From: Prosopocoilus inquinatus
Taxonomy: Eukaryota > Arthropoda > Insecta > Coleoptera > Lucanidae
Assembly: GCA_036172665.1 (NCBI GenBank)
Contig: CM069873.1
Span: 43,060,001-43,124,000, forward strand
Direction: 5' to 3'
Length of the DNA: 64,000 bases
The translations under genes were made by a program, and so were the position numbers. Position 1 is the stretch's first letter, and each line of letters starts with the position of its first letter. Below, piece after piece: positions 24,846 through 37,214 of this stretch. The notes beneath the pieces were generated by a model. That model made no database searches, was not told the origin of the DNA, and saw only the letters and a list, made by a program, of their open reading frames with translations.

Positions 24846-26488
24846 GAACTTCGTATCTCACATCAGAGTTACTGGAGTCCATCGAAACGCCAAATAACAT
24901 GATAGATGAGTAAGGATCGATTAGATACATCACAGGAACAACGCTAATGCGTGTTGTTTCATTTAAAACTATTTCCAGCTTCAGCTGCGTCCGAGAACTT
25001 CGTATCTCACTTCAGAGTTACTGGAGCCCATCCAAACGTCAAATAACATGATAGATGAGTAAGGATCGATTACATTCATCACAGGAACAACGCTAATACG
25101 TGTTGTTTCGTTTAAAACTATTTCCAGCTTCTGCTGCGTCCGAAAATTTCGTATCTCACATTAGAGTTACTGGAGTCCATCGAAACGTCAAATAACATGA
25201 TAGATGAGTAAGGATCGATTAGATACATCACAGGAACAACGCTAATGCGTGTTGTTTCGTTTAAAACTATTTCCAGCTTCTGCTGCGTCCGAAAATTTCG
25301 TATCTCACATTAGAGTTACTGGAGTCCATCGAAACGTCAAATAACATGATAGATGAGTAAGGATCGATTAGATACATCACAGGAACAACGCTAATGCGTG
25401 TTGTTTCGTTTAAAACTATTTCCAGCTTCTGCTGCGTCCGAAAATTTCGTATCTCACATCAGAGTTACTGGAGTCCATCGAAACGTCAAATAACATGATA
25501 GATGAGTAAGGATCGATTAGATACATCACAGGAACAACGCTAATGCGTGTTGTTTCATTTAAAACTATTTCCAGCTTCTGCTGCGTCCGAAAATTTCGTA
25601 TCTCACATCAGAGTTACTGGAGTCCATCGAAACGTCAAATAACATGATAGATGAGTAAGGATCGATTAGATACATCACAGGAACAACGCTAATGCGTGTT
25701 GTTTCATTTAAAACTATTTCCAGCTTCAGCTGCGTCCGAGAACTTCGTATCTCACTTCAGAGTTACTGGAGCCCATCCAAACGTCAAATAACATGATAGA
25801 TGAGTAAGGATCGATTACATTCATCACAGTAACAACGCTAATACGTGTTGTTTCGTTTAAAGCTATTTCCAGCTTCTGCTGCGTCCGAAAACGTCGTATC
25901 TCACATCAGAGTTACTGGAGTCCATCGAAACGTCAAATAACATGATAGATAAGTAAGGATCGATTAGATACATCACAGGAACAACGCTAATACGTGTTGT
26001 TTCGTTTAAAATTATTTCCAGCTTCTGCTGCGTCCGAAAATTTCGTATCTAACATCAAAGATACTGGAGTCCATCGAAACGCCAAATAACATGATAGATG
26101 AGTAAGGATCGATTAGATACATCACAGGAACAACGCTAATGCGTGTTGTTTCGTTTAAAACTATTTCCAGCTTCTGCTGCGTCCGAAAATTTCGTATCTC
26201 ACATTAGAGTTACTGGAGTCCATCGAAACGTCAAATAACATGATAGATGAGTAAGGATCGATTAAATACATCACAGGAACAACGCTAATACGTGTTGTTT
26301 CGTTTAAAACTATTTCCAGCTTCTGCTGCGTCCGAAAATTTCGTATCTCACATTAGAGTTACTGGAGTCCATCGAAACGTCAAATAACATGATAGATGAG
26401 TAAGGATCGATTAGATACATCACAGGAACAACGCTAATACGTGTTGTTTCATTTAAAACTATTTCCAGCTTCAGCTGCGTCCGAGAAC
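24846..26488. repeat. Satellite segment resembling the left domain and the 47-mer
   Basis: The stretch starting 24,884 follows the same monomer order as positions 150 to about 820 (offset 166 monomers), including CACTTCAGAG with CCCATCC and then ATTACATTC. From about 25,630 it follows 10,730-11,590 at an offset of exactly 100 monomers (14,900 bp) and 17,730-18,590 at 53 monomers (7,897 bp), with ATTAAATACA at 26,261 as the shared marker. A chimeric monomer at 25,480-25,628 joins the two parts. Confidence 0.8.
25480..25628. repeat. Chimeric monomer (TTTCATTT left half, TTCTGCTG right half)
   Basis: In most of the array TTTCATTTAAAAC is followed by TTCAGCTGCG and GAGAACTTCG. Here it is followed by TTCTGCTGCG and GAAAATTTCG with CACATCAGAG. 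The next monomer (from 25,629) then has the usual TTTCATTT plus TTCAGCTG pairing. The simplest reading is an unequal exchange inside the shared stretch TTTAAAACTATTTCCAGC that added one monomer. Confidence 0.7.
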
Positions 26489-28885
26489 TTCGTATCTCAC
26501 AACAAAGTTACTGGAGTCCATCGAAACCCCAAATAACATGATAGATGAGTAAGGATCGATTAGATACATCACAGGAACAACGCTAATGCGTGTTGTTTCG
26601 TTTAAAACTATTTCCAGCTTCTGCTGCGTCCGAAAATTTCGTATCTCACATTAGAGTTACTGGAGTCCATCGAAACGTCAAATAACATGATAGATGGGTA
26701 AGGATCGATCAGATACATCATAGGAACAACGCTAATGCGTGTTGTTTCGTTTAAAACTATTTCCAGCTTCTGCTGCGTCCGAAAATTTCGTATCTCACAT
26801 TAGAGTTACTGTAGTCCATCGAAACGTCAAATAACATGATAGATGAGTAAGGATCGATTAGATACATCACAGGAACAACGCTAGTGCGTGTTGTTTCGTT
26901 TAAAACTATTTCCAGCTTCTGCTGCGTCCGAAAATTTCGTATCTCACATTAGAGTTACTGGAGTCCATCGAAACGTCAAATAACATGATAGATGAGTAAG
27001 GATCGATTAGATACATCACAGGAACAACGCTAATGCGTGTTGTTTCGTTTAAAACTATTTCCAGCTTCTGCTGCGTCCGAAAATTTCGTATCTCACATCA
27101 GAGTTACTGGAGTCCATCGAAACGTCAAATAACATGATAGATGAGTAAGGATCGATTAGATACATCACAGGAACAACGCTAATGCGTGTTGTTTCATTTA
27201 AAACTATTTCCAGCTTCAGCTGCGTCCGAGAACTTCGTATCTCACTTCAGAGTTACTGGAGCCCATCCAAACGTCAAATAACATGATAGATGAGTAAGGA
27301 TCGATTACATTCATCACAGTAACAACGCTAATACGTGTTGTTTCGTTTAAAGCTATTTCCAGCTTCTGCTGCGTCCGAAAACGTCGTATCTCACATCAGA
27401 GTTACTGGAGTCCATCGAAACGTCAAATAACATGATAGATAAGTAAGGATCGATTAGATACATCACAGGAACAACGCTAATACGTGTTGCTTCGTTTAAA
27501 ATTATTTCCAGCTTCTGCTGCGTCCGAAAATTTCGTATCTAACATCAAAGATACTGGAGTCCATCGAAACGCCAAATAACATGATAGATGAGTAAGGATC
27601 GATTAGATACATCACAGGAACAACGCTAATGCGTGTTGTTTCGTTTAAAACTATTTCCAGCTTCTGCTGCGTCCGAAAATTTCGTATCTCACAACAAAGT
27701 TACTGGAGTCCATCGAAACCCCAAATAACATGATAGATGAGTAAGGATCGATTAGATACATCACAGGAACAACGCTAATGCGTGTTGTTTCGTTTAAAAC
27801 TATTTCCAGCTTCTGCTGCGTCCGAAAATTTCGTATCTCACATTAGAGTTACTGGAGTCCATCGAAACGTCAAATAACATGATAGATGGGTAAGGATCGA
27901 TCAGATACATCATAGGAACAACGCTAATGCGTGTTGTTTCGTTTAAAACTATTTCCAGCTTCTGCTGCGTCCGAAAATTTCGTATCTCTCATTAGAGTTA
28001 CTGTAGTCCATCGAAACGTCAAATAACATGATAGATGAGTAAGGATCGATTAGATACATCACAGGAACAACGCTAGTGCGTGTTGTTTCGTTTAAAACTA
28101 TTTCCAGCTTCTGCTGCGTCCGAAAATTTCGTATCTCACATTAGAGTTACTGGAGTCCATCGAAACGTCAAATAACATGATAGATGAGTAAGGATCGATT
28201 AGATACATCACAGGAACAACGCTAATGCGTGTTGTTTCGTTTAAAACTATTTCCAGCTTCTGCTGCGTCCGAAAATTTCGTATCTCACATCAGAGTTACT
28301 GGAGTCCATCGAAACGTCAAATAACATGATAGATGAGTAAGGATCGATTAGATACATCACAGGAACAACGCTAATGCGTGTTGTTTCATTTAAAACTATT
28401 TCCAGCTTCAGCTGCGTCCGAGAACTTCGTATCTCACTTCAGAGTTACTGGAGCCCATCCAAACGTCAAATAACATGATAGATGAGTAAGGATCGATTAC
28501 ATTCATCACAGTAACAACGCTAATACGTGTTGTTTCGTTTAAAGCTATTTCCAGCTTCTGCTGCGTCCGAAAACGTCGTATCTCACATCAGAGTTACTGG
28601 AGTCCATCGAAACGTCAAATAACATGATAGATAAGTAAGGATCGATTAGATACATCACAGGAACAACGCTAATACGTGTTGCTTCGTTTAAAATTATTTC
28701 CAGCTTCTGCTGCGTCCGAAAATTTCGTATCTAACATCAAAGATACTGGAGTCCATCGAAACGCCAAATAACATGATAGATGAGTAAGGATCGATTAGAT
28801 ACATCACAGGAACAACGCTAATGCGTGTTGTTTCGTTTAAAACTATTTCCAGCTTCTGCTGCGTCCGAAAATTTCGTATCTCACA
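26489..28885. repeat. 8-mer tandem duplication (1,192 bp), two copies
   Basis: Bases 26,489-27,693 match 27,681-28,885 at an offset of 1,192 bp, which is 8 x 149. Both copies run from a CACAACAAAG plus GAAACCCC unit, through GATGGGTAAGGATCGATCAG, to TGTTGCTTCGTTTAAAATT. One mismatch was seen: A at 26,797 against T at 27,989 (TATCTCACA against TATCTCTCA). The junction monomer near 27,681 joins GAAAATTTCGTATCTCAC to AACAAAG, whereas AACAAAG elsewhere follows GAGAACTTCG. The exchange therefore lies within the shared CGTATCTCACA. Confidence 0.9.
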
Positions 28886-29360
28886 TTAGAGTTACTGGAG
28901 TCCATCGAAACGTCAAATAACATGATAGATGGGTAAGGATCGATCAGATACATCATAGGAACAACGCTAATGCGTGTTGTTTCGTTTAAAACTATTTCCA
29001 GCTTCTGCTGCGTCCGAAAATTTCGTATCTCACATTAGAGTTACTGTAGTCCATCGAAACGTCAAATAACATGATAGATGAGTAAGGATCGATTAGATAC
29101 ATCACAGGAACAACGCTAATGCGTGTTGTTTCGTTTAAAACTATTTCCAGCTTCTGCTGCGTCCGAAAATTTCGTATCTCACATTAGAGTTACTGGAGTC
29201 CATCGAAACGTCAAATAACATGATAGATGAGTAAGGATCTATTAGATACATCACAGGAACAACGCTAATACGTGTTGTTTCGTTTAAAACTATTTCCAGC
29301 TCCTGCTGCGTCCAAAAACTTCGTATCTCAGATCAGAGTTACTAGAGTCCATCTAAACGT
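28886..29360. repeat. Satellite monomers linking the 8-mer and the 51-offset block
   Basis: Four monomers, partly clipped. They include a GATGGGTAAGGATCGATCAG unit with CTGTAGTCC, a common-class unit, and a unit with GAGTAAGGATCTATTAG, CTCCTGCTGCGTCCAAAAAC, GATCAGAG and CTAGAGTCC. In the other copies of that last class the sequence is GATAAATAAGGATCTATT; here it reads GATGAGTAAGGATCTATT, and the following junction is ATCTAAACG instead of ATCGAAACG. Confidence 0.75.
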
Positions 29361-32300
29361 CAAATAACATGATAGATGAGTAAGGATCGATTAGATACAT
29401 CACAGGAACAACGCTAATGCGTGTTGTTTCGTTTAAAACTATTTCCAGCTTCTGCTGCGTCCGAAAATTTCGTATCTCACATTAGAGTTACTGGAGTCCA
29501 TCGAAACGTCAAATAACATGATAGATGGGTAAGGATCGATCAGATACATCATAGGAACAACGCTAATGCGTGTTGTTTCGTTTAAAACTATTTCCAGCTT
29601 CTGCTGCGTCCGAAAATTTCGTATCTCACATTAGAGTTACTGTAGTCCATCGAAACGTCAAATAACATGATAGATGAGTAAGGATCGATTAGATACATCA
29701 CAGGAACAACGCTAATGCGTGTTGTTTCGTTTAAAACTATTTCCAGCTTCTGCTGCGTCCGAAAATTTCGTATCTCACATTAGAGTTACTGGAGTCCATC
29801 GAAACGTCAAATAACATGATAGATGAGTAAGGATCGATTAGATACATCACAGGAACAACGCTAATGCGTGTTGTTTCGTTTAAAACTATTTCGAGCTTCT
29901 GCTGCGTCCGAAAATTTCGTATCTCACATCAGAGTTACTGGAGTCCATCGAAACGTCAAATAACATAGTAGATAAGTAAGGATCGATTAGATACATCACA
30001 GGAACAACGCTAATACGTGTTGTTTCATTTAAAACTATTTCCAGCTTCAGCTGCGTCCGAGAACTTCGTATCTCACAACAAAGTTACTGGAGTCCATCGA
30101 AACGCCAAATAACATGATAGATGAGTAAGGATCGATTAGATACATCACAGGAACAACGCTAATGCGTGTTGTTTCGTTTAAAACTATTTCCAGCTTCTGC
30201 TGCGTCCGAAAATTTCGTATCTCACATTAGAGTTACTGGAGTCCATCGAAACGTCAAATAACATGATAGATGAGTAAGGATCGATTAGATACATCATAGG
30301 AACAACGCTAATGCGTGTTGTTTCGTTTAAAACTATTTCCAGCTTCTGCTGCGTCCGAAAATTTCGTATCTCACATTAGAGTTACTGGAGTCCATCGAAA
30401 CGTCAAATAACATGATAGATGAGTAAGGATCGATTAGATACATCACAGGAACAACGCTAATGCGTGTTGTTTCGTTTAAAACTATTTCCAGCTTCTGCTG
30501 CGTCCGAAAATTTCGTATCTCACATTAGAGTTACTGGAGTCCATCGAAACGTCAAATAACATGATAGATGAGTAATGATCGATTAGATACATCACAGGAA
30601 CAACGCTAATACGTGTTGTTTCGTTTAAAACTATTTCCAGCTTCTGCTGCGTCCGAAAATTTCGTATCTCACATCAGAGTTACTGGAGTCCATCGAAACG
30701 TCAAATAACATAGTAGATAAGTAAGGATCGATTAGATACATCACAGGAACAACGCAAATACGTGTTGTTTCATTTAAAACTATTTCCAGCTTCAGCTGCG
30801 TCCGAGAACTTCGTATCTCACAACAAAGTTACTGGAGTCCATCGAAACGCCAAATAACATGATAGATGAGTAAGGATCGATTAGATACATCACAGGAACA
30901 ACGCTAATGCGTGTTGTTTCATTTAAAACTATTTCCAGCTTCAGCTGCGTCCGAGAACTTCGTATCTCACTTCAGAGTTACTGGAGCCCATCCAAACGTC
31001 AAATAACATGATAGATGAGTAAGGATCGATTACATTCATCACAGGAACAACGCTAATACGTGTTGTTTCGTTTAAAACTATTTCCAGCTTCAGCTGCGTC
31101 CGAGAACTTCGTATCTCACATCAAAGTTACTGGAGTCCATCGAAACGCCAAATAACATGATAGATGAGTAAGGATCGATTAGATACATCACAGGAACAAC
31201 GCTAATACGTGTTGCTTCGTTTAAAACTATTTCCAGCTCCTGCTGCGTCCGAAAATTTCGTATCTCACATTAGAGTTACTGGAGTCCATCGAAACGTCAA
31301 ATAACATGATAGATGAGTAAGGATCGATTAGATACATCACAGGAACAACGCTAATGCGTGTTGTTTCGTTTAAAACTATTTCCAGCTTCTGCTGCGTCCG
31401 AAAATTTCGTATCTCACATTAGAGTTACTGGAGTCCATCGAAACGTCAAATAACATGATAGATGAGTAATGATCGATTAGATACATCACAGGAACAACGC
31501 TAATACGTGTTGTTTCGTTTAAAACTATTTCCAGCTTCTGCTGCGTCCGAAAATTTCGTATCTCACATCAGAGTTACTGGAGTCCATCGAAACGTCAAAT
31601 AACATAGTAGATAAGTAAGGATCGATTAGATACATCACAGGAACAACGCAAATACGTGTTGTTTCATTTAAAACTATTTCCAGCTTCAGCTGCGTCCGAG
31701 AACTTCGTATCTCACAACAAAGTTACTGGAGTCCATCGAAACGCCAAATAACATGATAGATGAGTAAGGATCGATTAGATACATCACAGGAACAACGCTA
31801 ATGCGTGTTGTTTCATTTAAAACTATTTCCAGCTTCAGCTGCGTCCGAGAACTTCGTATCTCACTTCAGAGTTACTGGAGCCCATCCAAACGTCAAATAA
31901 CATGATAGATGAGTAAGGATCGATTACATTCATCACAGGAACAACGCTAATACGTGTTGTTTCGTTTAAAACTATTTCCAGCTTCAGCTGCGTCCGAGAA
32001 CTTCGTATCTCACATCAAAGTTACTGGAGTCCATCGAAACGCCAAATAACATGATAGATGAGTAAGGATCGATTAGATACATCACAGGAACAACGCTAAT
32101 ACGTGTTGCTTCGTTTAAAACTATTTCCAGCTCCTGCTGCGCCCAAAAACTTCGTATCTCACATCAGAGTTACTAGAGTCCATCGAAACGTCAAATAACA
32201 TGATCGATAAGTAAGGATCGATTAGATACATCACAGGAACAACGCTAATGCGTGTTGTTTCGTTTAAAACTATTTCCAGCTTCTGCTGCGTCCGAGAACT

Positions 32301-32444
32301 TCGTATCTCACATCAGAGTTACTGGAGTCCATCGAAACGTCAAATATCATGATAGATGAGTAAGGATCGATTAGATACATCACAGGAACAACGCTAATGC
32401 GTGTTGTTTCGTTTAAAACTATTTCCAGCTTCTGCTGCGTCCGA
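29361..32444. repeat. 3.1-kb block copied at a 51-monomer offset (second copy)
   Basis: This is the partner of 21,762-24,845. The match begins just after the GAAACGTC/GAAACGCC difference at 29,360 and ends at A against G at 32,445/24,846 (CCGAAAATT against CCGAGAACT). It keeps the 6-mer doublet, with CGCAAATACG units near 30,753 and 31,647. Its right end abuts the divergent island, so the copied block stops where homogenisation appears to stop. Confidence 0.87.
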
Positions 32445-33376
32445 AAATTTCGTATCTCACATCAGAGTTACTGGAGTCCATCGAAACGCCAAATAACATG
32501 ATAGATGAGTAAGGATAGATTAGATAAATCACAGGAACAACGCTAATGCGTGTTGTTTCGTTTAAAACTATTTCCAGCTTCTGCTGCGTCCGAAAATTTC
32601 GTATCTCACATTAGAGTTACTGGAGTCCATCGAAACGTCAAATAACATAGTAGCTAAGTAAGGATCGATTAGATACATCACAGGAACAACGCTAATACGT
32701 GTTGTTTCGTTCAAAACTATTTCCAGCTTCTGCTGCGTCCGAAAACTTTGTATCTCACATCAAAGTTACTGGAGTCCATCGAAACGCCAAATAACATGAT
32801 AGATGAGTAAGGATCGATTAGATACATCACAGGAACAACGCTAATGCGTGTTGTTTCGTTTAAAACTATCTCCAGCTTCTGCTGCGTCCGAAAACTTTGT
32901 ATCTCACATCAGAGTTACTGGAGTCCATCCAAACGTCAAATAACATGATAGATGAGTAAGGATCGATTAGATACATCACAGCAACAACGCTAATACGTGT
33001 TGTTTCGTTCAAAACTATTTCCAGCTTCTGCTGCGTCCGAGAACTTTGTATCTCACATCAGAGTTACTGGAGTCCATCCAAACGTAAAATAGCATGATAG
33101 ATGAGTAAGGATCGATTAGATACATCACAGGAACAACGCTAATGCGTGTTGTTTCGTTTAAAACTATTTCCAGCTTCTGCTGCGTCCGAAAATTTCGTAT
33201 CTCACATTAGAGTTACTGGAGTCCATCGAAACGTCAAATAACATGATAGATGAGTAAGGATCGATTAGATACATCACAGGAACAACGCTAATGCGTGTTG
33301 TTTCGTTTAAAACTATTTCCAGCTTCTGCTGCGTCCGAAAATTTCGTATCTCACATTAGAGTTACTGGATTCCATC

Positions 33377-33523
33377 GAAACGTGAAATAGCATAGTAGCT
33401 AAGTAAGGATCGATTAGATACATCACAGGAACAACGCTAATGCGTGTTGTTTCGTTTAAAAGTATTTCCAGCTTCTGCTGCGTCCGAGAACTTTGTATCA
33501 CATCAGAGTTACTGGAGTCCATT
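33377..33523. repeat. 147-bp monomer (2-bp deletion)
   Basis: The unit reads CTTTGTATCACATCAG where neighbours read CTTTGTATCTCACATCAG, a loss of one TC step of a short TCTC run near 33,499. It also carries AAAAGTATTTCC, and its junctions are GGATTCCATCG (left) and CCATTCAAACG (right). It is the first length change in the window. Confidence 0.9.
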
Positions 33524-33767
33524 CAAACGTCAAATAACATGATAGATGAGTAAGGATCGATTAAATACATCACAGGAACAACGCTAATGCGTGTTGTTTC
33601 GTTTAAAACTATTTCTAGCTTCAGCTGCGTCCGAGAACTTTGTGTCTCACATCAGAGTTACTGGAGCCCATCGAAACGCCAAATAACATGATAGATGAGT
33701 AAGGATCGATTAGATACATCACAGGAACAACGCTAATACGTGTTGTTTCGTTTAAAACTATTTCCAG

Positions 33768-35184
33768 CTCCTGCTGCGTCCAAAAACTTCGTATATCACA
33801 TCAGAGTTACTAGAGTCCATCGAAACGTCAAATAACATGATAGATGAGTAAGGATCCATTAGATACATCACAGGAACAACGCTAATGCGTGTTGTTTCAT
33901 TTAAAAATATTTCCAGCTTCTGCTGCGTCCGAAAATTTTGTACCTCACATCAGAGTTACTGGAGTCCATCCAAACGTCAAATAACATGATAGATGAGTAA
34001 GGATCGATTAGATATATCACAGGAACAACGCTAGTACGTGTTGTTTCATTTAAAACTATTTCCAGCTTCAGCTGCGTCCGAGAACTTCGTATCTCACATC
34101 AAAGTTTCTGGAGTCCATCGAAACGCCAAATAACATGATAGATGAGGAAGGATCGATTAGATACATCACAGGAACAACGCTAATGGGTGTTGTTTCGTTT
34201 AAAACTATTTCCAGCTTCTGCTGCGTCCGAAAATTTCGTATCTCACATTATAGTTACTGGAGTCCATCGAAACGTGAAATAACATAGTAGCTAAGAAGGC
34301 TAATGCGTGTTGTTTCGTTCAAAACTATTTCCAGCTTCTGCTGCGCCCGAAAATTTCGTATCTCACATCAGAGTTACTGGAGTCCATCCAAACGTCAAAT
34401 AACATGATAGATGAGTAAGGATCGATTAGATACATCACAGGAACAACGCTAATACGTGTTGTTTCGTTCAAAACTATTTCCAGCTTCTGCTGCGTCCGAG
34501 AACATTGTATCTCACATCAGAGTTACTGGAGTCCATCCAAACGTCAAATAACATGATAGATGAGTAAGGATCGATTAGATACATCACAGGAACAACGTTA
34601 ATACGTGTTATTTCATTTAAAACTATTTCCAGCTTCAGCTGCCTCCGAGAACTTCGTATCTCACATCAAAGTTTCTGGAGTCCATCGAAACGCCAAATAA
34701 CATGATAGATGAGTAAGGATCGATTAGATACATCACAGGAACAACGCTAATGCGTGTTGTTTCGTTTAAAACTATTTCCAGCTCCTGCTGCGTCCAAAAA
34801 CTTCGTATATCACATCAGAGTTACTAGAGTCCATCGAAACGTCAAATAACATGATAGATGAGTAAGGATCCATTAGATACATCACAGGAACAACGCTAAT
34901 GCGTGTTGTTTCATTTAAAACTATTTCCAGCTTCTGCTGCGTCCGAAATCTTTGTACCTCACATCAGAGTTACTGGAGTCCATCCAAACGTCAAATAACA
35001 TGATAGATGAGTAAGGATCGATTAGATATATCACAGGAACAACGCAAGTACGTGTTGTTTCATTTAAAACTATTTCCAGCTTCAGCTGCGTCCGAGAACT
35101 TCGTATCTCACATCAAAGTTTCTGGAGTCCATCGAAACGCCAAATAACATGATAGATGAGTAAGGATCGATTAGATACATCACA
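33768..35184. repeat. 7-mer duplication inside the divergent island (1,014 bp offset)
   Basis: The series starting with CTCCTGCTGCGTCC and CGTATATCACATC (33,791) recurs with CGTATATCAC at 34,805. It continues through GGATCCATT, TTTGTACCTCAC, GATATATCACAGG and CAAAGTTTCTGGAG in both places. The offset of 1,014 bp equals seven monomers minus the 29 bp missing from the 120-bp unit that lies between. The copies differ at several bases, for example AAATTTTGTACC against AAATCTTTGTACC, and CTAGTACGTG against CAAGTACGTG, so this duplication is older than those in the flanks. Confidence 0.75.
34269..34388. repeat. 120-bp truncated monomer (29 bp deleted)
   Basis: The unit reads TAGCTAAGAAGGCTAATGCG where full monomers have TAGCTAAGTAAGG, then the ATCGATTAGATAC segment, then AACAACGCTAATGCG. 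One T and a 28-bp stretch are missing, which removes the ClaI-type ATCGAT and the left arm of the inverted repeat. It is the shortest monomer in the window. Confidence 0.92.
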
Positions 35185-36027
35185 GGAACAACGCTAATGC
35201 GTGTTGTTTCGTTTAAAACTATTTCCAGCTTCTGCTGCGTCCGAAAATTTCGTATCTCACATTAGAGTTACTGGAGTCCATCGAAACGTGAAATAACATA
35301 GTAGCTAAGTAAGGATCGATTAGATACATCACAGGAACAACGCTAATGAGTGTTGTTTCGTTTAAAAGTACTTCCAGCTTCTGCTGCGTCCGAGAACTTT
35401 GTATCTCACATCAGAGTTACTGGAGTCCATTCAAACGTCAAATAACATGATAGATGAGTAAGGATCGATTAAATACATCACAGGAACAACGCTAATGCGT
35501 GTTGTTTGGTTTAAAACTATCTCCAGCTTCTGCTGCGTCCGAAAACATTGTATCTCACATCAGAGTTACTGGAGTCCATCCAAACGCCAAATAACATGAT
35601 AGATGAGTAAATATCGATTAGATACATCACAGGAACAACGGTAATGCGTGTTGTTTCGTTTAAAACTATTTCCAGCTTCTGCTGCGTCCGTAAACTTTGT
35701 ATCTCACATCAGAGTTACTGTAGTCCATCCAAACGTCAAATAAAATGATAGATGAGTAAGGATCGATTAGATACATCACAGGAACAACGCTAATGCGTGT
35801 TGTTTCGTTTAAAACTATTTCCAGCTTCTGCTGCGTCCGAAAAATTTGTATCTCACATCAGAGTTATTGGAGTCCATCGAAACGTCAAATAACATAGTAG
35901 CTAAGTAAGGATCGATTAGATACATCACAGGAACAACGCTAATACGTGTTGTTTCGTTCAAAACTATTTCCAGCTTCTGCTGCGTCCGAAAACTTTGTAT
36001 CTCACATCAGAGTTACTGGAGTCCATA

Positions 36028-36174
36028 GAAACGCCAAATAGCATGATAGATGAGTAAGGATCGATTAGATACATCACAGGAACAACGCTAATGCGTGTTG
36101 TTTCGTTTAAAACTATTTCCAGCTTCTGCTGCGTCCGAGAACTTTGTATCTCACATCAGTTACTGGAGTCCATC
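36028..36174. repeat. 147-bp monomer (CACATCAGTTAC)
   Basis: CATCAGTTAC replaces CATCAGAGTTAC, a 2-bp AG loss near 36,158. The unit starts CCATAGAAACG, a private junction variant. The same deletion is found in 38,258-38,404 through the 15-mer duplication. Confidence 0.9.
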
Positions 36175-36322
36175 CAAACGTCAAATAACATGATAGATGA
36201 GTAAGGATCGATTAGATACATCACAGGAACAACGCTAATACATGTTGTATCGTTTAAAACTATTTCCAGCTTCTGCTGCGTCCGAAAATTTCGTATCTCA
36301 CATTCAGTTACTGGAGTCCATC
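36175..36322. repeat. 148-bp monomer (CACATTCAGTTAC)
   Basis: CATTCAGTTAC replaces CATTAGAGTTAC or CATCAGAGTTAC, a net loss of 1 bp near 36,304. It directly follows the 147-bp unit, and this pair is copied at 38,258-38,552. The unit also has the rare ACATGTTGTATCG. Confidence 0.9.
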
Positions 36323-37067
36323 GAAACGTCAAATAACATAGTAGCTAAGTAAGGAGCGATTAGATACATCACAGGAACAACGCTAATACGTGTTGTTTCG
36401 TTTAAAACTATTTCCAGCTTCTGCTGCGTCCGAAAATTTTGTATCTCACATCAGAGTTACTGGAGTCCATCGAAACGTCAAATAACATAGTAGATAAGTA
36501 AGGATCGATTAGATACATCACAGGAACAACGCTAATACGTGTTGTTTCGTTCAAAACTATTTCCAGCTTCAGCTGCGTCCGAGAACTTCGTATCTCACAT
36601 CAAAGTTTCTGGAGTCCATCGAAACGCCAAATAACATGATAGATGAGTAAGGATCGATTAGATACATCACAGGAACAACGCTAATGCGTGTTGTTTCATT
36701 TAAAACTATTTCCAGCTCCTGCTGCGTCCAAAAACTTCGTATCTCACATCAGAGTTACTAGAGTCCATCGAAACGTCAAATAACATGATAGATGAGTAAG
36801 GATCGATTAGATACATCACAGGAACAACGCTAATGGGTGTTGTTTCGTTTAAAACTATTTCCAGCTTCTGCTGCGTCCGAAAATTTCGTATCTCACATCA
36901 GAGTTACTGGAGTCCATCGAAACGTCAAATAACATGATAGATGAGTAAGGATCGATTAGATACATCATAGGAACAACGCTAATGCGTGTTGTTTCGTTTA
37001 AAACTATTTCCAGCTTCTGCTGCGTCCGAAAATTTCGTATCTCACATTAGAGTTACTGGAGTCCATC

Positions 37068-37214
37068 GAAACGTCAAATAACATGATAGATGAGTAAGGA
37101 TCGATTAGATACATCACAGGAACAACGCTAATGCGTGTTGTTTCGTTTCAAACTATTTCCAGCTTCTGCTGCGTCCGAAAATTTCGTATCTCACATTAGT
37201 TACTGGAGTCCATC
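37068..37214. repeat. 147-bp monomer (CACATTAGTTAC)
   Basis: An AG pair is missing from CATTAGAGTTAC near 37,197, and the unit carries GTTTCAAAC in place of GTTTAAAAC. Copies with the same two marks lie at 39,298-39,444 and 40,935-41,081, which tracks the 15-mer and 11-mer amplifications. Confidence 0.9.

Larger units (their letters stand above)
32445..36130. repeat. Divergent island of satellite monomers
   Basis: Monomers here are still recognisable in the 149-bp register but carry many variants that are rare or absent elsewhere: AAGGATAGATTAGATAAATC (near 32,512), TAGCTAAGTAAGG (several units), GTTCAAAAC, CTATCTCCAGC, CACAGCAAC, ACGTAAAATAGC, GGATTCCATCG, ACTTTGTATC and TTTGTACCTCAC. Neighbouring units are less alike than in the flanks, and two units are shortened (147 and 120 bp). 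BamHI-type GGATCC occurs twice here (GTAAGGATCCATT near 33,851 and 34,864), and I noticed it nowhere else. It looks like an older, less homogenised segment between two recently amplified domains. Confidence 0.8.

Noticed and set aside
33313..33522. Minus-strand open frame of 69 codons
   Set aside because: It lies wholly within satellite monomers and is open only because a 147-bp unit changes the frame. No promoter context, domain or start signal is visible, and the same peptide pieces recur in all monomers.
32445..36130. Transposon insertion or non-satellite sequence in the divergent region
   Set aside because: All of it aligns to the 149-bp monomer. Its differences are substitutions and small deletions, with no target-site duplication or terminal repeats.
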